10,728 nucleotides of DNA from CAIJKW01 sp964443365 (lineage in GTDB: Bacteria; Patescibacteriota; Minisyncoccia; Phycocordibacterales; CAIZLB01). Position 1 is the stretch's first letter. Each line of letters begins with the position of its first letter. Location of the stretch: NCBI GenBank assembly GCA_964443365.1, contig CAYUCM010000024.1:1-10728 (forward strand). Reading direction: 5' to 3'. Positions 1 through 5,084 of this stretch are shown piece by piece. Position numbers and translations under genes: made by a program. The notes below the pieces were generated by a model. The model was not told the origin of the DNA. It worked only from the letters and a program-made list of their open reading frames with translations, and ran no database searches.

Positions 1-2
1 TG

Positions 3-392
3 TGGAGATGGCGGGAATTGAACCCGCGTGCACATGATGTTTCCTTATGACTCTACGCAACGTAGATATTTTTTTGGTTTGAGCACGACTGCTATAAAAG
101 TATCAAAACACAATCGTGCCGAGCTCTAAATTTTGGCTGTTTGATCGAGCGGTCAACAACCTATTTTGCAAATATTGCGCCCGTTATCTACCTGCAAAAA
201 GAGTAGATAGGAACGTTGCAAAGCGAGCTTACGCTCTAGCTGTTGCAAATGCAAAGTCGTTTACTCCAAAGAATGGAGAAGCGACCGCTTTTTGGGCGTT
301 TGCATCTAAGGGTTCCGGAAGTTTAACGAGATTCTCGGGCACTCGGTTACGCACATAAAGAAGCCATGCATATGTCAAAGCCTGGCATCCCC
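3..392 (-). ncRNA. ssrA: Transfer-messenger RNA (tmRNA)
   Basis: tmRNA rescues stalled ribosomes by acting first as tRNA-Ala and then as a short mRNA that adds a degradation tag. Seen in the sequence: on the minus strand the 5' end GGGGATG (392-386) pairs with the 3' CATCTCC (10-4), giving a 7-bp acceptor stem with a G-U third pair, the alanine identity element. The T-arm (GCGGG, loop TTCAATT, CCCGC) lies just inside the 3' end. The base after the acceptor stem is A3, and CCA is not encoded. The resume context TTAGAT-GCA-AAC matches the E. coli layout. The tag frame runs from 303 to a TAA at 231-229: 24 residues, starting ANAQKAV and ending FAFATARA. smpB ends 12 bases upstream, so co-transcription and processing are likely. 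Confidence 0.96.
229..303 (-). other. tmRNA tag-peptide reading frame
   Basis: Internal coding part of ssrA. The resume codon is GCA at 303-301 and the stop is TAA at 231-229. It encodes 24 residues beginning ANAQKAV, with a central SPFFGVND, and ending FAFATARA. This is longer than the E. coli tag (10 encoded residues) and ends in Ala like most tags, but the last residues are T-A-R-A rather than the common hydrophobic L-A-A type. The resume position rests on the TTAGAT-GCA-AAC match. The stop codon lies in the loop of a small hairpin (GAGCG, TAA, GCTC), a usual arrangement. Confidence 0.85.
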
Positions 393-404
393 GTATTTGG
401 TCAT

Positions 405-860
405 CTATCTTTGACCCTTGAGCTCTCTATGAATTTCTCTTGAGCTTTCACGATCTTGAATAGTCTGACGTTTGTCAAATTTCTTTTTACCTTTTGCAAC
501 ACCAAGCTCAAGCTTAATATTGCGTCCACCATTATACAATGCAATAGGGGCGATAGTCAAACCCTTCTCGCTCTCGCTATTAGCAAGCATTTTAAGCTCC
601 TTTTTGTTTAGCAACAAGCGCCTATTTCTTTTTGAGTCATAATCTACGGGGGTGTTTTTTTGTTGATATGCAGGAAGGTCAAAACCGATAAGAAACGCCT
701 CGCCACCCCTTACAACAATATATGCACCCTCCAAATTACCATGCCCAGCTCTTATGGATTTTACCTCAAAACCCAAAAGCTCAATACCAGCATTGAATTT
801 GTCTAGTATCTCATAATTGAATAAGACTTTTTGATTTTTGACGAGGGTATTGCTCTTCAT
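405..860 (-). CDS. smpB: SsrA-binding protein SmpB
   Basis: SmpB binds the tRNA-like part of tmRNA, delivers it to the A site of stalled ribosomes and mimics the missing anticodon arm. The 151-residue product is close to the family's usual length of about 150-160. Recognisable blocks are the N-terminal NQKVLFNYEILDKFNAGIEL, the GFEVKSIRAGHGNLEGAY block, the FLIGFDLPAYQ region, the RRLLLNKKEL segment, and the basic C-terminal tail with GKKKFDKRQTIQDRESSREI, whose residues enter the mRNA channel. The start ATG at 860 has no Shine-Dalgarno sequence. An A+T-rich stretch with TATACT/TATACA-like hexamers about 18-32 bases upstream may be its promoter. It follows the terminator at 916-943, so it is probably separate from the upstream RNA. 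ssrA begins 12 bases after its stop. Confidence 0.97.
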   Translation of the reverse strand: MKSNTLVKNQKVLFNYEILDKFNAGIELLGFEVKSIRAGHGNLEGAYIVVRGGEAFLIGFDLPAYQQKNTPVDYDSKRNRRLLLNKKELKMLANSESEKGLTIAPIALYNGGRNIKLELGVAKGKKKFDKRQTIQDRESSREIHRELKGQR

Positions 861-903
861 CGTGGTTTATAAAGGTTGTATATAAAGTATATATTTTATT
901 TTT

Positions 904-943
904 AAAAAAGAAAGGAGGCCGGTCGCGCATGCGCGACCGGCCT
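904..943 (-). terminator. Rho-independent terminator of the minus-strand RNA
   Basis: A perfect 28-bp palindrome (916-943; arms AGGCCGGTCGCG around CATG), read on the minus strand, is followed by CCTTTCTTTTTT (915-904). On the plus strand the downstream side is not T-rich, so the terminator acts leftward. No protein gene precedes it on that strand, so its client is the structured RNA at 905-1308. It also insulates smpB. Confidence 0.85.
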
Positions 944-1308
944 ATCGAGAGAATTCTCAGAAGTACAAACTTAAGCCCGCGATACACGGCAGAATAAATC
1001 AAGCGGTTAATTTATTCATTCATGCAGGGCTCCTTTTGTGTCTTCAAAGATTTTGGGTCATAGGTCATACTATTTCAGGGCAACATCACTTACGTGATGC
1101 CTGGGCAAAGTTGGGGCTATGCTTATGCTTTCGCTGGTGGTTGGAGCCACCTTCTCTCTGCCTGGCCCTCTGGGGGTCCAGCGGGATGTCTCTATCTTTT
1201 TTTTGACGCTTTTTGGGCTGGGCGACAGGGTGAGACTCCTACTGTTGTAGGCCTTTATTCTGATGCTCATTGGGAACATACGGCATCAGACCCGTTCCAC
1301 AACGGGAC
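905..1308 (-). ncRNA. Unassigned structured RNA, about 400 nt
   Basis: I do not recognise the family. The gap between smpB and ftsH has no credible protein frame but does contain a transcription unit: TTGACA-17-TATTAT (1341-1313), a predicted start near 1308-1306, and a strong terminator at 916-943. The predicted RNA opens directly with a hairpin (CCCGTT/AACGGG, 1291-1306) and continues with TCTGATGC/GCATCAGA (1259-1290), CCTAC/GTAGG (1238-1251), CTGG/CCAG with inner CCC/GGG (1162-1181), GGTGG/CCACC (1136-1151), a GCGAAAGC tetraloop-like turn near 1126-1134, and CATCAC/GTGATG (1084-1099). G+C looks higher than in its surroundings. I looked for RNase P (GGAAAGTCC-type) and SRP (GGAAGCAGC-type) signatures and saw none, and it is long for 6S RNA. 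Strand choice rests on the promoter and terminator. Confidence 0.65.
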
Positions 1309-1312
1309 ACAA

Positions 1313-1341
1313 ATAATAACCTTTCTGTAGTTATTTGTCAA
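1313..1341 (-). promoter_or_regulatory. Sigma-70-type promoter of the unassigned RNA
   Basis: On the minus strand TTGACA (1341-1336), a 17-base spacer and TATTAT (1318-1313) make a near-consensus promoter. The predicted start is about 1306-1308, at the first hairpin of the RNA. It fires away from the ftsH promoter at 1371-1379. Confidence 0.75.
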
Positions 1342-1370
1342 ATTTCGTCCCTTTTAATTTTATATTTATC

Positions 1371-1379
1371 TGATATACT
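1371..1379 (+). promoter_or_regulatory. Extended -10 promoter of ftsH, probably leaderless
   Basis: TG-A-TATACT (TG 1371-1372, hexamer 1374-1379) is an extended -10 element. The ftsH ATG begins at 1389, nine bases after the hexamer, which is where transcription itself should start. No good -35 box and no Shine-Dalgarno sequence are visible. This supports the ATG at 1389 over the upstream in-frame TTG at 1380. Confidence 0.65.
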
Positions 1380-1388
1380 TTGCCATAC

Positions 1389-3332
1389 ATGACAAACGAC
1401 AATAAAAAACCAAAAAAGAGTAGGGAGTCAGGTGTTAAGGTGTTGATACTAAATAATTTCTTCGCCACATTCTTAATATTTGTTGCCATTATAAGTTTGT
1501 ATGTGTTTTTCTACGAGAAGCACACAAATCCAGAAAAAATCAGCCTTTCTGAGTTGGCGACTGATATTAATAATGATATCGTCTCAAAAGTTGAAATCTC
1601 TGGAGATAAAATAGAGATAGAATATTTGAGTTCTACTGCAATAGCAACAACATCGTCTTCAACAGATATAGCTTTGGCTACAGTAAACAAGATTACACAA
1701 AAAGAATCACAAAGCTCACTTTCTGATTCGTTAAAAAATCTTGGCGTATCTGGAGAGAAGCTTGCTCAAATTAAAATAGAAAATAAAAACGATAGAGGGT
1801 TTGGATTTTGGCTATCAAATATTTTACCATTTCTTATTCCACTTCTATTTTTGTTTTTTGTAATTTGGTATTTAACAAGACAGGCTCGTGGGGCAAATAT
1901 GCAAGCAATGAGTTTTGGGCAAACGCGCGCTCGTATGATTTCTCCTGATGATACAAAAACTCGTGTGACGTTTAAAGATGTTGCTGGCGCAAAAGAAGCA
2001 AAACAAGAATTAGCAGAAATTGTGGACTTCTTAAAAAATCCAGAAAAATTTATAAAGATTGGAGCAAGAATTCCAAAAGGAATATTGTTGACAGGTTCTC
2101 CTGGAACTGGAAAAACTCTTTTGGCTCGTGCTGTAGCAGGGGAGGCTGAAGTTTCATTCTTCTCAGTTTCTGGTGCGGAGTTTGTTGAAATGTTTGTTGG
2201 AGTTGGTGCGTCTCGTGTTAGAGATTTATTTCAACTTGCAAAGCGTTCTTCGCCAGCAATTATTTTTATCGATGAAATTGATGCCGTTGGACGTGTAAGA
2301 GGAGTTGGTCTTGGTGGTGGAAATGACGAGCGTGAGCAAACATTGAACCAAATGTTGGTTGAGATGGATGGTTTTGAGCCAAATGAAAAAGTGATTGTAA
2401 TGGCTGCAACAAATAGACCAGATGTTTTGGACCCCGCACTTCTTCGTCCAGGAAGATTTGATAGAAGAGTTTTAATTGATCTTCCTGATAGAAAGGATAG
2501 ACAAGCTATTTTGGAAGTTCATGTTAAAAACAAACCATTAGCAGAAGATGTTAATTTGGATGTTATCGCATCTCGTACGCCAGGTTTTTCTGGAGCTGAT
2601 CTTCATTCATTGGTTAATGAAGCTGCAATTCTTGCAGCAAGAGAGGACAGGGCAAAGGTTGCGCAGTATGATTTAATTCGTTCAATAGAAAAAGTAATGT
2701 TAGGCCCTGAAAGAAAAAGTCATTTGCTTGGCAAAAAAGAAAAAGAACTAACCGCATATCATGAAGCGGGGCACGCGCTTTTGGCATCTGTTTTGGAACA
2801 CGCAGATCCTGTTCATAAAGTTTCAATTATTTCTCGTGGGCGTGCTGCGGGTTATACAATGAAGCTTCCAATAGAAGATAAAAAGTTACAATCAAAGAAA
2901 GAATTTTTGGATGATATTGTTGTGTCTTTGGGTGGATACGTTGTTGAAAAGCATCTTTTTGACGAGTTGACCACCGGCTCATCTAACGATCTTCAGGTTG
3001 CATCAGCATTGGCGCGCGACATGGTTACAAAATATGGTATGTCAGATAAGATTGGACCAATTGCACTTGAGGGAAATGGTAGATCAATGTCTGGACGTGG
3101 AGTTAGTGAAAAAGAATATTCAGATATTACTGGCGCAACAATTGATCAGGAAATTTCAAAGATTATGAATGATTCGTACAAAATTGCACTTGATGTAATT
3201 ACAGAAAAGAGAAAAGTTTTGGATGCAATTTCTCTTGAGCTTATCGATAAAGAAACTTTGGAGCAAGCAGAGTTTGATGCGATATTAATTGCGCATGGAA
3301 TTACACCAAAGAAGAAGTCGGAGATTATTTAG
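1389..3332 (+). CDS. ftsH: ATP-dependent zinc metalloprotease FtsH
   Basis: Membrane-anchored AAA+ protease that unfolds and degrades membrane proteins and some cytosolic ones, including SsrA-tagged substrates in E. coli. The 647-residue length is normal. In order: a lysine-rich N-terminus; membrane segment about 18-41; an extracytoplasmic domain of about 95 residues with a Ser/Thr-rich stretch (TATTSSSTD); membrane segment about 138-163; an AAA domain with Walker A GSPGTGKT near 236 (usual form GPPGTGKT), Walker B IIFIDEID near 291 and the second region of homology NRPDVLDPALLRPGRFDRR near 340; and an M41 protease domain with HEAGH (H458, E459, H462) and a likely third zinc ligand D534 in SSNDLQ. 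All catalytic residues are present. The start is set at ATG 1389 by the -10 box. No convincing terminator follows before the tRNA. Confidence 0.98.
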   Translation: MTNDNKKPKKSRESGVKVLILNNFFATFLIFVAIISLYVFFYEKHTNPEKISLSELATDINNDIVSKVEISGDKIEIEYLSSTAIATTSSSTDIALATVNKITQKESQSSLSDSLKNLGVSGEKLAQIKIENKNDRGFGFWLSNILPFLIPLLFLFFVIWYLTRQARGANMQAMSFGQTRARMISPDDTKTRVTFKDVAGAKEAKQELAEIVDFLKNPEKFIKIGARIPKGILLTGSPGTGKTLLARAVAGEAEVSFFSVSGAEFVEMFVGVGASRVRDLFQLAKRSSPAIIFIDEIDAVGRVRGVGLGGGNDEREQTLNQMLVEMDGFEPNEKVIVMAATNRPDVLDPALLRPGRFDRRVLIDLPDRKDRQAILEVHVKNKPLAEDVNLDVIASRTPGFSGADLHSLVNEAAILAAREDRAKVAQYDLIRSIEKVMLGPERKSHLLGKKEKELTAYHEAGHALLASVLEHADPVHKVSIISRGRAAGYTMKLPIEDKKLQSKKEFLDDIVVSLGGYVVEKHLFDELTTGSSNDLQVASALARDMVTKYGMSDKIGPIALEGNGRSMSGRGVSEKEYSDITGATIDQEISKIMNDSYKIALDVITEKRKVLDAISLELIDKETLEQAEFDAILIAHGITPKKKSEII

Positions 3333-3402
3333 TTAAATATGTAAACAAGCGGGGAATAGAGTTTGCCCAATTACAGCCCTTTTCTAAAAAAAGAAAATGA
3401 TG

Positions 3403-3408
3403 TAATAT
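3403..3408 (+). promoter_or_regulatory. -10 box of the tRNA gene
   Basis: TAATAT ends nine bases before the first base of the tRNA, so the transcript would have almost no 5' leader. The -35 region (about 3380-3385, TTTTCT) is weak. Confidence 0.45.
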
Positions 3409-3416
3409 GGGCGTAT

Positions 3417-3489
3417 GCGAGCATAGCTCAGTTGGTAGAGCAGTCGTCTTATACACGACCGGTCCTAGGTTCGAATCCTAGTGCTCGCA
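3417..3489 (+). tRNA. tRNA-Ile with anticodon UAU
   Basis: A full 73-base cloverleaf. Acceptor GCGAGCA pairs with TGCTCGC; the D-arm is GCTC/GAGC; anticodon stem GTCGT pairs with ACGAC; the loop is CTTATAC, so positions 34-36 read TAT; the variable loop is CGGTC; T-stem CTAGG/CCTAG encloses TTCGAAT; the discriminator is A at 3489. CCA is not encoded (ACAG follows). The anticodon UAU reads AUA by ordinary pairing. Most bacteria instead use a CAU tRNA whose C34 is changed to lysidine by TilS, so this is an unusual isoleucine tRNA. AUA codons are used in this window, for example early in ftsH. Confidence 0.93.
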
Positions 3490-3506
3490 CAGAGTTTATT
3501 TGACTA

Positions 3507-3534
3507 TTGATTATTTAAAATATGGGTATACAAT
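3507..3534 (+). promoter_or_regulatory. Promoter of tandem-family unit 1
   Basis: TTGATT (3507-3512), a 16-base spacer and TACAAT (3529-3534, within TATACAAT). It aligns with the -10 regions of units 2 (TATAGAAT) and 3 (TATATAAT). The predicted start is near 3541, at CGGATTT, which resembles the AGATTC start of the other units. Confidence 0.55.
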
Positions 3535-3540
3535 GATTTT

Positions 3541-3563
3541 CGGATTTACTTGCGAGGTGCAAG
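3541..3563 (+). promoter_or_regulatory. Leader hairpin of tandem-family unit 1
   Basis: A GATT-type 5' end is followed by a hairpin with arms CTTGC (3549-3553) and GCAAG (3559-3563) and loop GAGGT. It occupies the same place as the GCGGTT-loop hairpins of units 2 and 3 but has a diverged loop and a different stem sequence. Confidence 0.5.
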
Positions 3564-3565
3564 CG

Positions 3566-3590
3566 GATCATTTGAATCATTCGAATCATT
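3566..3590 (+). repeat. Short direct repeats in the unit 1 leader
   Basis: GAATCATT occurs at 3574-3581 and 3583-3590, nine bases apart, and a degenerate copy, GATCATT, precedes them at 3566-3572. Such repeats can be protein- or RNA-binding sites, but this one is short and A+T-rich and could be chance. Confidence 0.35.
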
Positions 3591-3616
3591 GATTAACCCC
3601 CAAACCCCTTAACATT

Positions 3617-3952
3617 ATGGGTCGAAAACCTAGGCGTTTCCCGCCTTTTACCTGTGCAATTTCTGGAAAACGAATCAGCGCAACCCGTCAAACCGTCTTT
3701 GTTGTGATCGATGCCGTCAGGTATCCTGTATCGTGGGCTGCTTATACGTCCCTCGTGAACAGTGATATTTATAAGCCCATAAACCTGGGTGACGCATCCC
3801 CAGAGGATGCCTGCTTTATTCAAGATGAAAGCCATGACTCTATTGGCTACTTCTCCGCCAAAGAGCTCAGGGCTCTTAAGGTGGATTGGAACAAGGGTTT
3901 TGCAAAGCATTTTCCGCAAAACCCACCGTGGGATGAAGCTCAGCTCACTTGA
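3617..3952 (+). CDS. Uncharacterised small protein, tandem family member 1
   Basis: I do not recognise this 111-residue protein. It has a basic N-terminus (MGRKPRRF), then F-T-C13-A-I-S-G, a hydrophobic strand (TVFVVIDAV), the block PVSWAAYTSL (37-46), DACFI (64-68), IGYFSAKELRAL (76-87) and W91. The same blocks in the same order recur in the two following genes: the PVSWAAYTSL block matches PISNGAVNTL (member 2) and PLSSAAYTKL (member 3) without gaps. No signal peptide or membrane segment is visible, so it is probably a cytosolic, compact alpha/beta protein (inference). ATG 3617 is the first start after the leader and has no Shine-Dalgarno sequence. Own promoter and terminator. It looks richer in G+C than ftsH and recG. 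Confidence 0.75.
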   Translation: MGRKPRRFPPFTCAISGKRISATRQTVFVVIDAVRYPVSWAAYTSLVNSDIYKPINLGDASPEDACFIQDESHDSIGYFSAKELRALKVDWNKGFAKHFPQNPPWDEAQLT

Positions 3953-3971
3953 GCTTGGGCCTGTCGGGTTT

Positions 3972-4026
3972 GACCGCCGTATTCTCCATTAGTTTGGGTA
4001 AAGAAACGGCGGTCTTGCTTTTGTTT
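3972..4026 (+). terminator. Terminator of unit 1, carrying the next -35 box
   Basis: Arms GACCGCCGT (3972-3980) and ACGGCGGTC (4006-4014) form a 9-bp stem around a 25-base loop, followed by TTGCTTTTGTTT. The 3' part, CGGCGGTCTTGCTTTT, is shared exactly with the unit 2 terminator. TTGCTT (4015-4020) is also placed 17 bases before the -10 box of unit 2. Confidence 0.8.
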
Positions 4027-4043
4027 GAATTGCGTTATAGAAT
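4015..4043 (+). promoter_or_regulatory. Promoter of tandem-family unit 2
   Basis: TTGCTT (4015-4020), a 17-base spacer and TAGAAT (4038-4043). The predicted start is A4050, first base of AGATTC, seven bases after the -10 box. The -35 box lies in the T-tail of the preceding terminator. Confidence 0.65.
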
Positions 4044-4049
4044 CTCGAT

Positions 4050-4075
4050 AGATTCTTTTGGCTGCGGTTAGCCAA
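4050..4075 (+). promoter_or_regulatory. Leader hairpin of tandem-family unit 2
   Basis: After AGATTC at the predicted 5' end, arms TTGGCT (4058-4063) and AGCCAA (4070-4075) form a 6-bp stem with loop GCGGTT. Unit 3 has the same loop and spacing with a GGTG/CACC stem, so at two inner positions the pairs changed together (C-G to T-A and T-A to G-C). An in-frame TTG at 4058 lies in this hairpin and is not taken as the start. Confidence 0.65.
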
Positions 4076-4108
4076 TTGATCTTTTCCAAATTCCAACCAA
4101 CATATACC

Positions 4109-4462
4109 ATGTCAAAGTCAAAACACAGTCAGCGACGTCAATTCAGTTTTGATTGCGCTCTCTCTTGGGCGCATCAATTAGGAAACCCGTCATATTCTCT
4201 CCTGTTCAGAGGTCGGAGTTTTCCAATTTCAAATGGTGCTGTAAACACCCTAAGGCATCACGATAACGTCTTTTTTACTTGCAGGGATGCTGGAAAGCTG
4301 CCGGACAATCCCGATGTCTGCTCGGTGTTTACTTCATCGGGTGGGTTGGTCGGCTACTTTTTCTTCTCCTCTGCTAAGCGTAACTTGACCCACTGGACCA
4401 GGGGCTTGGCGGAAATCGGGAAGACGGAGACCACCCCAACGGCTGTTTTGGCTGACGTTTAG
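4109..4462 (+). CDS. Uncharacterised small protein, tandem family member 2
   Basis: A 117-residue protein of unknown function. It has a basic N-terminus (MSKSKHSQRRQF), then F-D-C16-A-L-S, a hydrophobic strand (YSLLFRGRSF), PISNGAVNTL (39-48), DVCSVF (69-74), VGYFFFSSAK (81-90) and W96 in WTRGLAEI. These align with member 1: GYF..SAK..L...W..G.A is shared by both. The ATG at 4109 was chosen over a TTG at 4058 because the upstream stretch is the leader hairpin, and because starting here gives an N-terminus like member 1 (a basic run, then F-x-C-A). Cysteines at 16, 58 and 71 are too few for an obvious zinc motif. No Shine-Dalgarno sequence. Own promoter and terminator. Confidence 0.72.
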   Translation: MSKSKHSQRRQFSFDCALSWAHQLGNPSYSLLFRGRSFPISNGAVNTLRHHDNVFFTCRDAGKLPDNPDVCSVFTSSGGLVGYFFFSSAKRNLTHWTRGLAEIGKTETTPTAVLADV

Positions 4463-4486
4463 TCGCCGCAACAACCTCGCATCTTG

Positions 4487-4526
4487 CCGCCGGGCCCAAT
4501 TGGGTTCCGGCGGTCTTGCTTTTTTA
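4487..4526 (+). terminator. Terminator of unit 2, carrying the next -35 box
   Basis: Arms CCGCCGG (4487-4493) and CCGGCGG (4507-4513) with an inner CCCAATTGGG, followed by TCTTGCTTTTTT. It shares CGGCGGTCTTGCTTTT with the unit 1 terminator. TTGCTT (4516-4521) is 17 bases from the TATAAT of unit 3. Confidence 0.85.
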
Positions 4527-4544
4527 AATATTTCATTATATAAT
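4516..4544 (+). promoter_or_regulatory. Promoter of tandem-family unit 3
   Basis: TTGCTT (4516-4521), a 17-base spacer and a perfect TATAAT (4539-4544). The predicted start is A4551 of AGATTC, seven bases downstream, exactly as in unit 2. Confidence 0.72.
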
Positions 4545-4550
4545 TGTGGT

Positions 4551-4574
4551 AGATTCAATTGGTGGCGGTTCACC
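4551..4574 (+). promoter_or_regulatory. Leader hairpin of tandem-family unit 3
   Basis: AGATTC at the predicted 5' end, then arms GGTG (4561-4564) and CACC (4571-4574) around loop GCGGTT. Loop and spacing equal those of unit 2, while the stem differs by compensating changes. About 55 bases of leader follow before the ATG. Confidence 0.62.
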
Positions 4575-4629
4575 TTTTTGTATCTTTTTTTGATTTAACT
4601 CAAGCCTAAGCCTAGAAAGATAACAAGAT

Positions 4630-5013
4630 ATGGACGATCAGAAAAAATGTTGCTTAACTGGCAGCGTGTTTGTTGCTGGTACCAAACCCAGGCATTTCAT
4701 TATGCTAAATGGTGATGAAAACGATCTCCCCCTATCCTCTGCAGCTTATACCAAGCTGATCGAGGAGGCGGAGGCTCCGGTTGATGAAGACGACGAGGTG
4801 TTCATTCGCCCCTCCACTTCTCCTGAAGTAGAAAAGCGGGTTAGTGCCAGGTTCATCAGGATGAACCGTCGTTCTTTTCCGGACGGGACGATTGCTATGT
4901 CAGTAGTTGCTGAACATAACCGTCAGTGCCAAGAGGCGCTTCGTCTTGAAAGCATGAAATTGGTAGAAGTTCGTCTACGTACTGGCTCTATCCCAACGTG
5001 TGATGACTACTAG
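4630..5013 (+). CDS. Uncharacterised small protein, tandem family member 3
   Basis: A 127-residue protein of unknown function. It has KKC7CLTG (matching C-A-[IL]-S in the others), a strand (HFIMLNGD), PLSSAAYTKL (34-43; seven of ten positions identical to member 1), an acidic stretch EAPVDEDDEVFI (48-59) whose end matches DACFI, and SARFIRM (72-78) matching SAKELRAL. Its C-terminus is different and longer, a charged segment that is probably helical (EHNRQCQEALRLESMKLVEV). It lacks the lysine/arginine-rich start of the other two and is acidic in the middle. No signal peptide, membrane segment or Shine-Dalgarno sequence. ATG 4630 is the first start after the leader. It ends about 30 bases before a strong hairpin and converges with recG. 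Confidence 0.75.
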   Translation: MDDQKKCCLTGSVFVAGTKPRHFIMLNGDENDLPLSSAAYTKLIEEAEAPVDEDDEVFIRPSTSPEVEKRVSARFIRMNRRSFPDGTIAMSVVAEHNRQCQEALRLESMKLVEVRLRTGSIPTCDDY

Positions 5014-5043
5014 CCAGAGGAAATATCACAATGATTCCTCACC

Positions 5044-5084
5044 GCCGGGCGCCCAACAGGGCGCCCGGCTTTGCCGTTTCTATT
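5044..5084 (+). terminator. Terminator after unit 3, between converging genes
   Basis: A perfect 11-bp stem GCCGGGCGCCC / GGGCGCCCGGC (5044-5054, 5059-5069) with loop AACA, followed by a mixed TTTGCCGTTTCTATT tail. The T-tract is better on the plus side, so it mainly serves unit 3, though the hairpin may also stop recG transcripts from the other side. It lacks the shared TCTTGCTTTT tail. Confidence 0.7.

Noticed and set aside
116..358. Plus-strand open frame of 80 codons
   Set aside because: It lies antisense to the tmRNA, whose acceptor stem, T-arm and tag frame are all present, so it is a by-product.
811..1002. Minus-strand open frame of 63 codons starting TTG
   Set aside because: It runs through the terminator palindrome and into smpB in another frame, with no domain-like composition.
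1094..1330. Plus-strand open frame of 78 codons in the smpB-ftsH gap, and the antisense frame at 1070-1279
   Set aside because: Both run through the hairpin-rich RNA, show no protein-like pattern, and have no start signals. The minus-strand promoter and terminator explain the region better.
1301..1360. A plus-strand terminator reading: GGGAC ... GTCCC followed by TTTTAATTTT, with ACAAATAA/TTATTTGT inside
   Set aside because: The stem would be mostly A+T and heavily interrupted, and the same bases form a near-consensus minus-strand promoter.
4058..4108. Upstream TTG start for tandem member 2
   Set aside because: This stretch is the leader hairpin with the conserved GCGGTT loop. Starting at ATG 4109 gives an N-terminus like member 1.
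3417..5082. Genomic island integrated at the tRNA-Ile gene
   Set aside because: The composition changes after the tRNA, but I found no repeat of the tRNA 3' end near recG and no integrase, so tRNA-site integration is not supported.
3972..5084. Integron gene-cassette array with attC sites
   Set aside because: The gene-plus-palindrome layout is suggestive, but the palindromes are ordinary terminators followed by T-tracts, each gene has its own promoter, I saw no attC-like GTTRRRY/RYYYAAC boxes, and no integrase is in the window.
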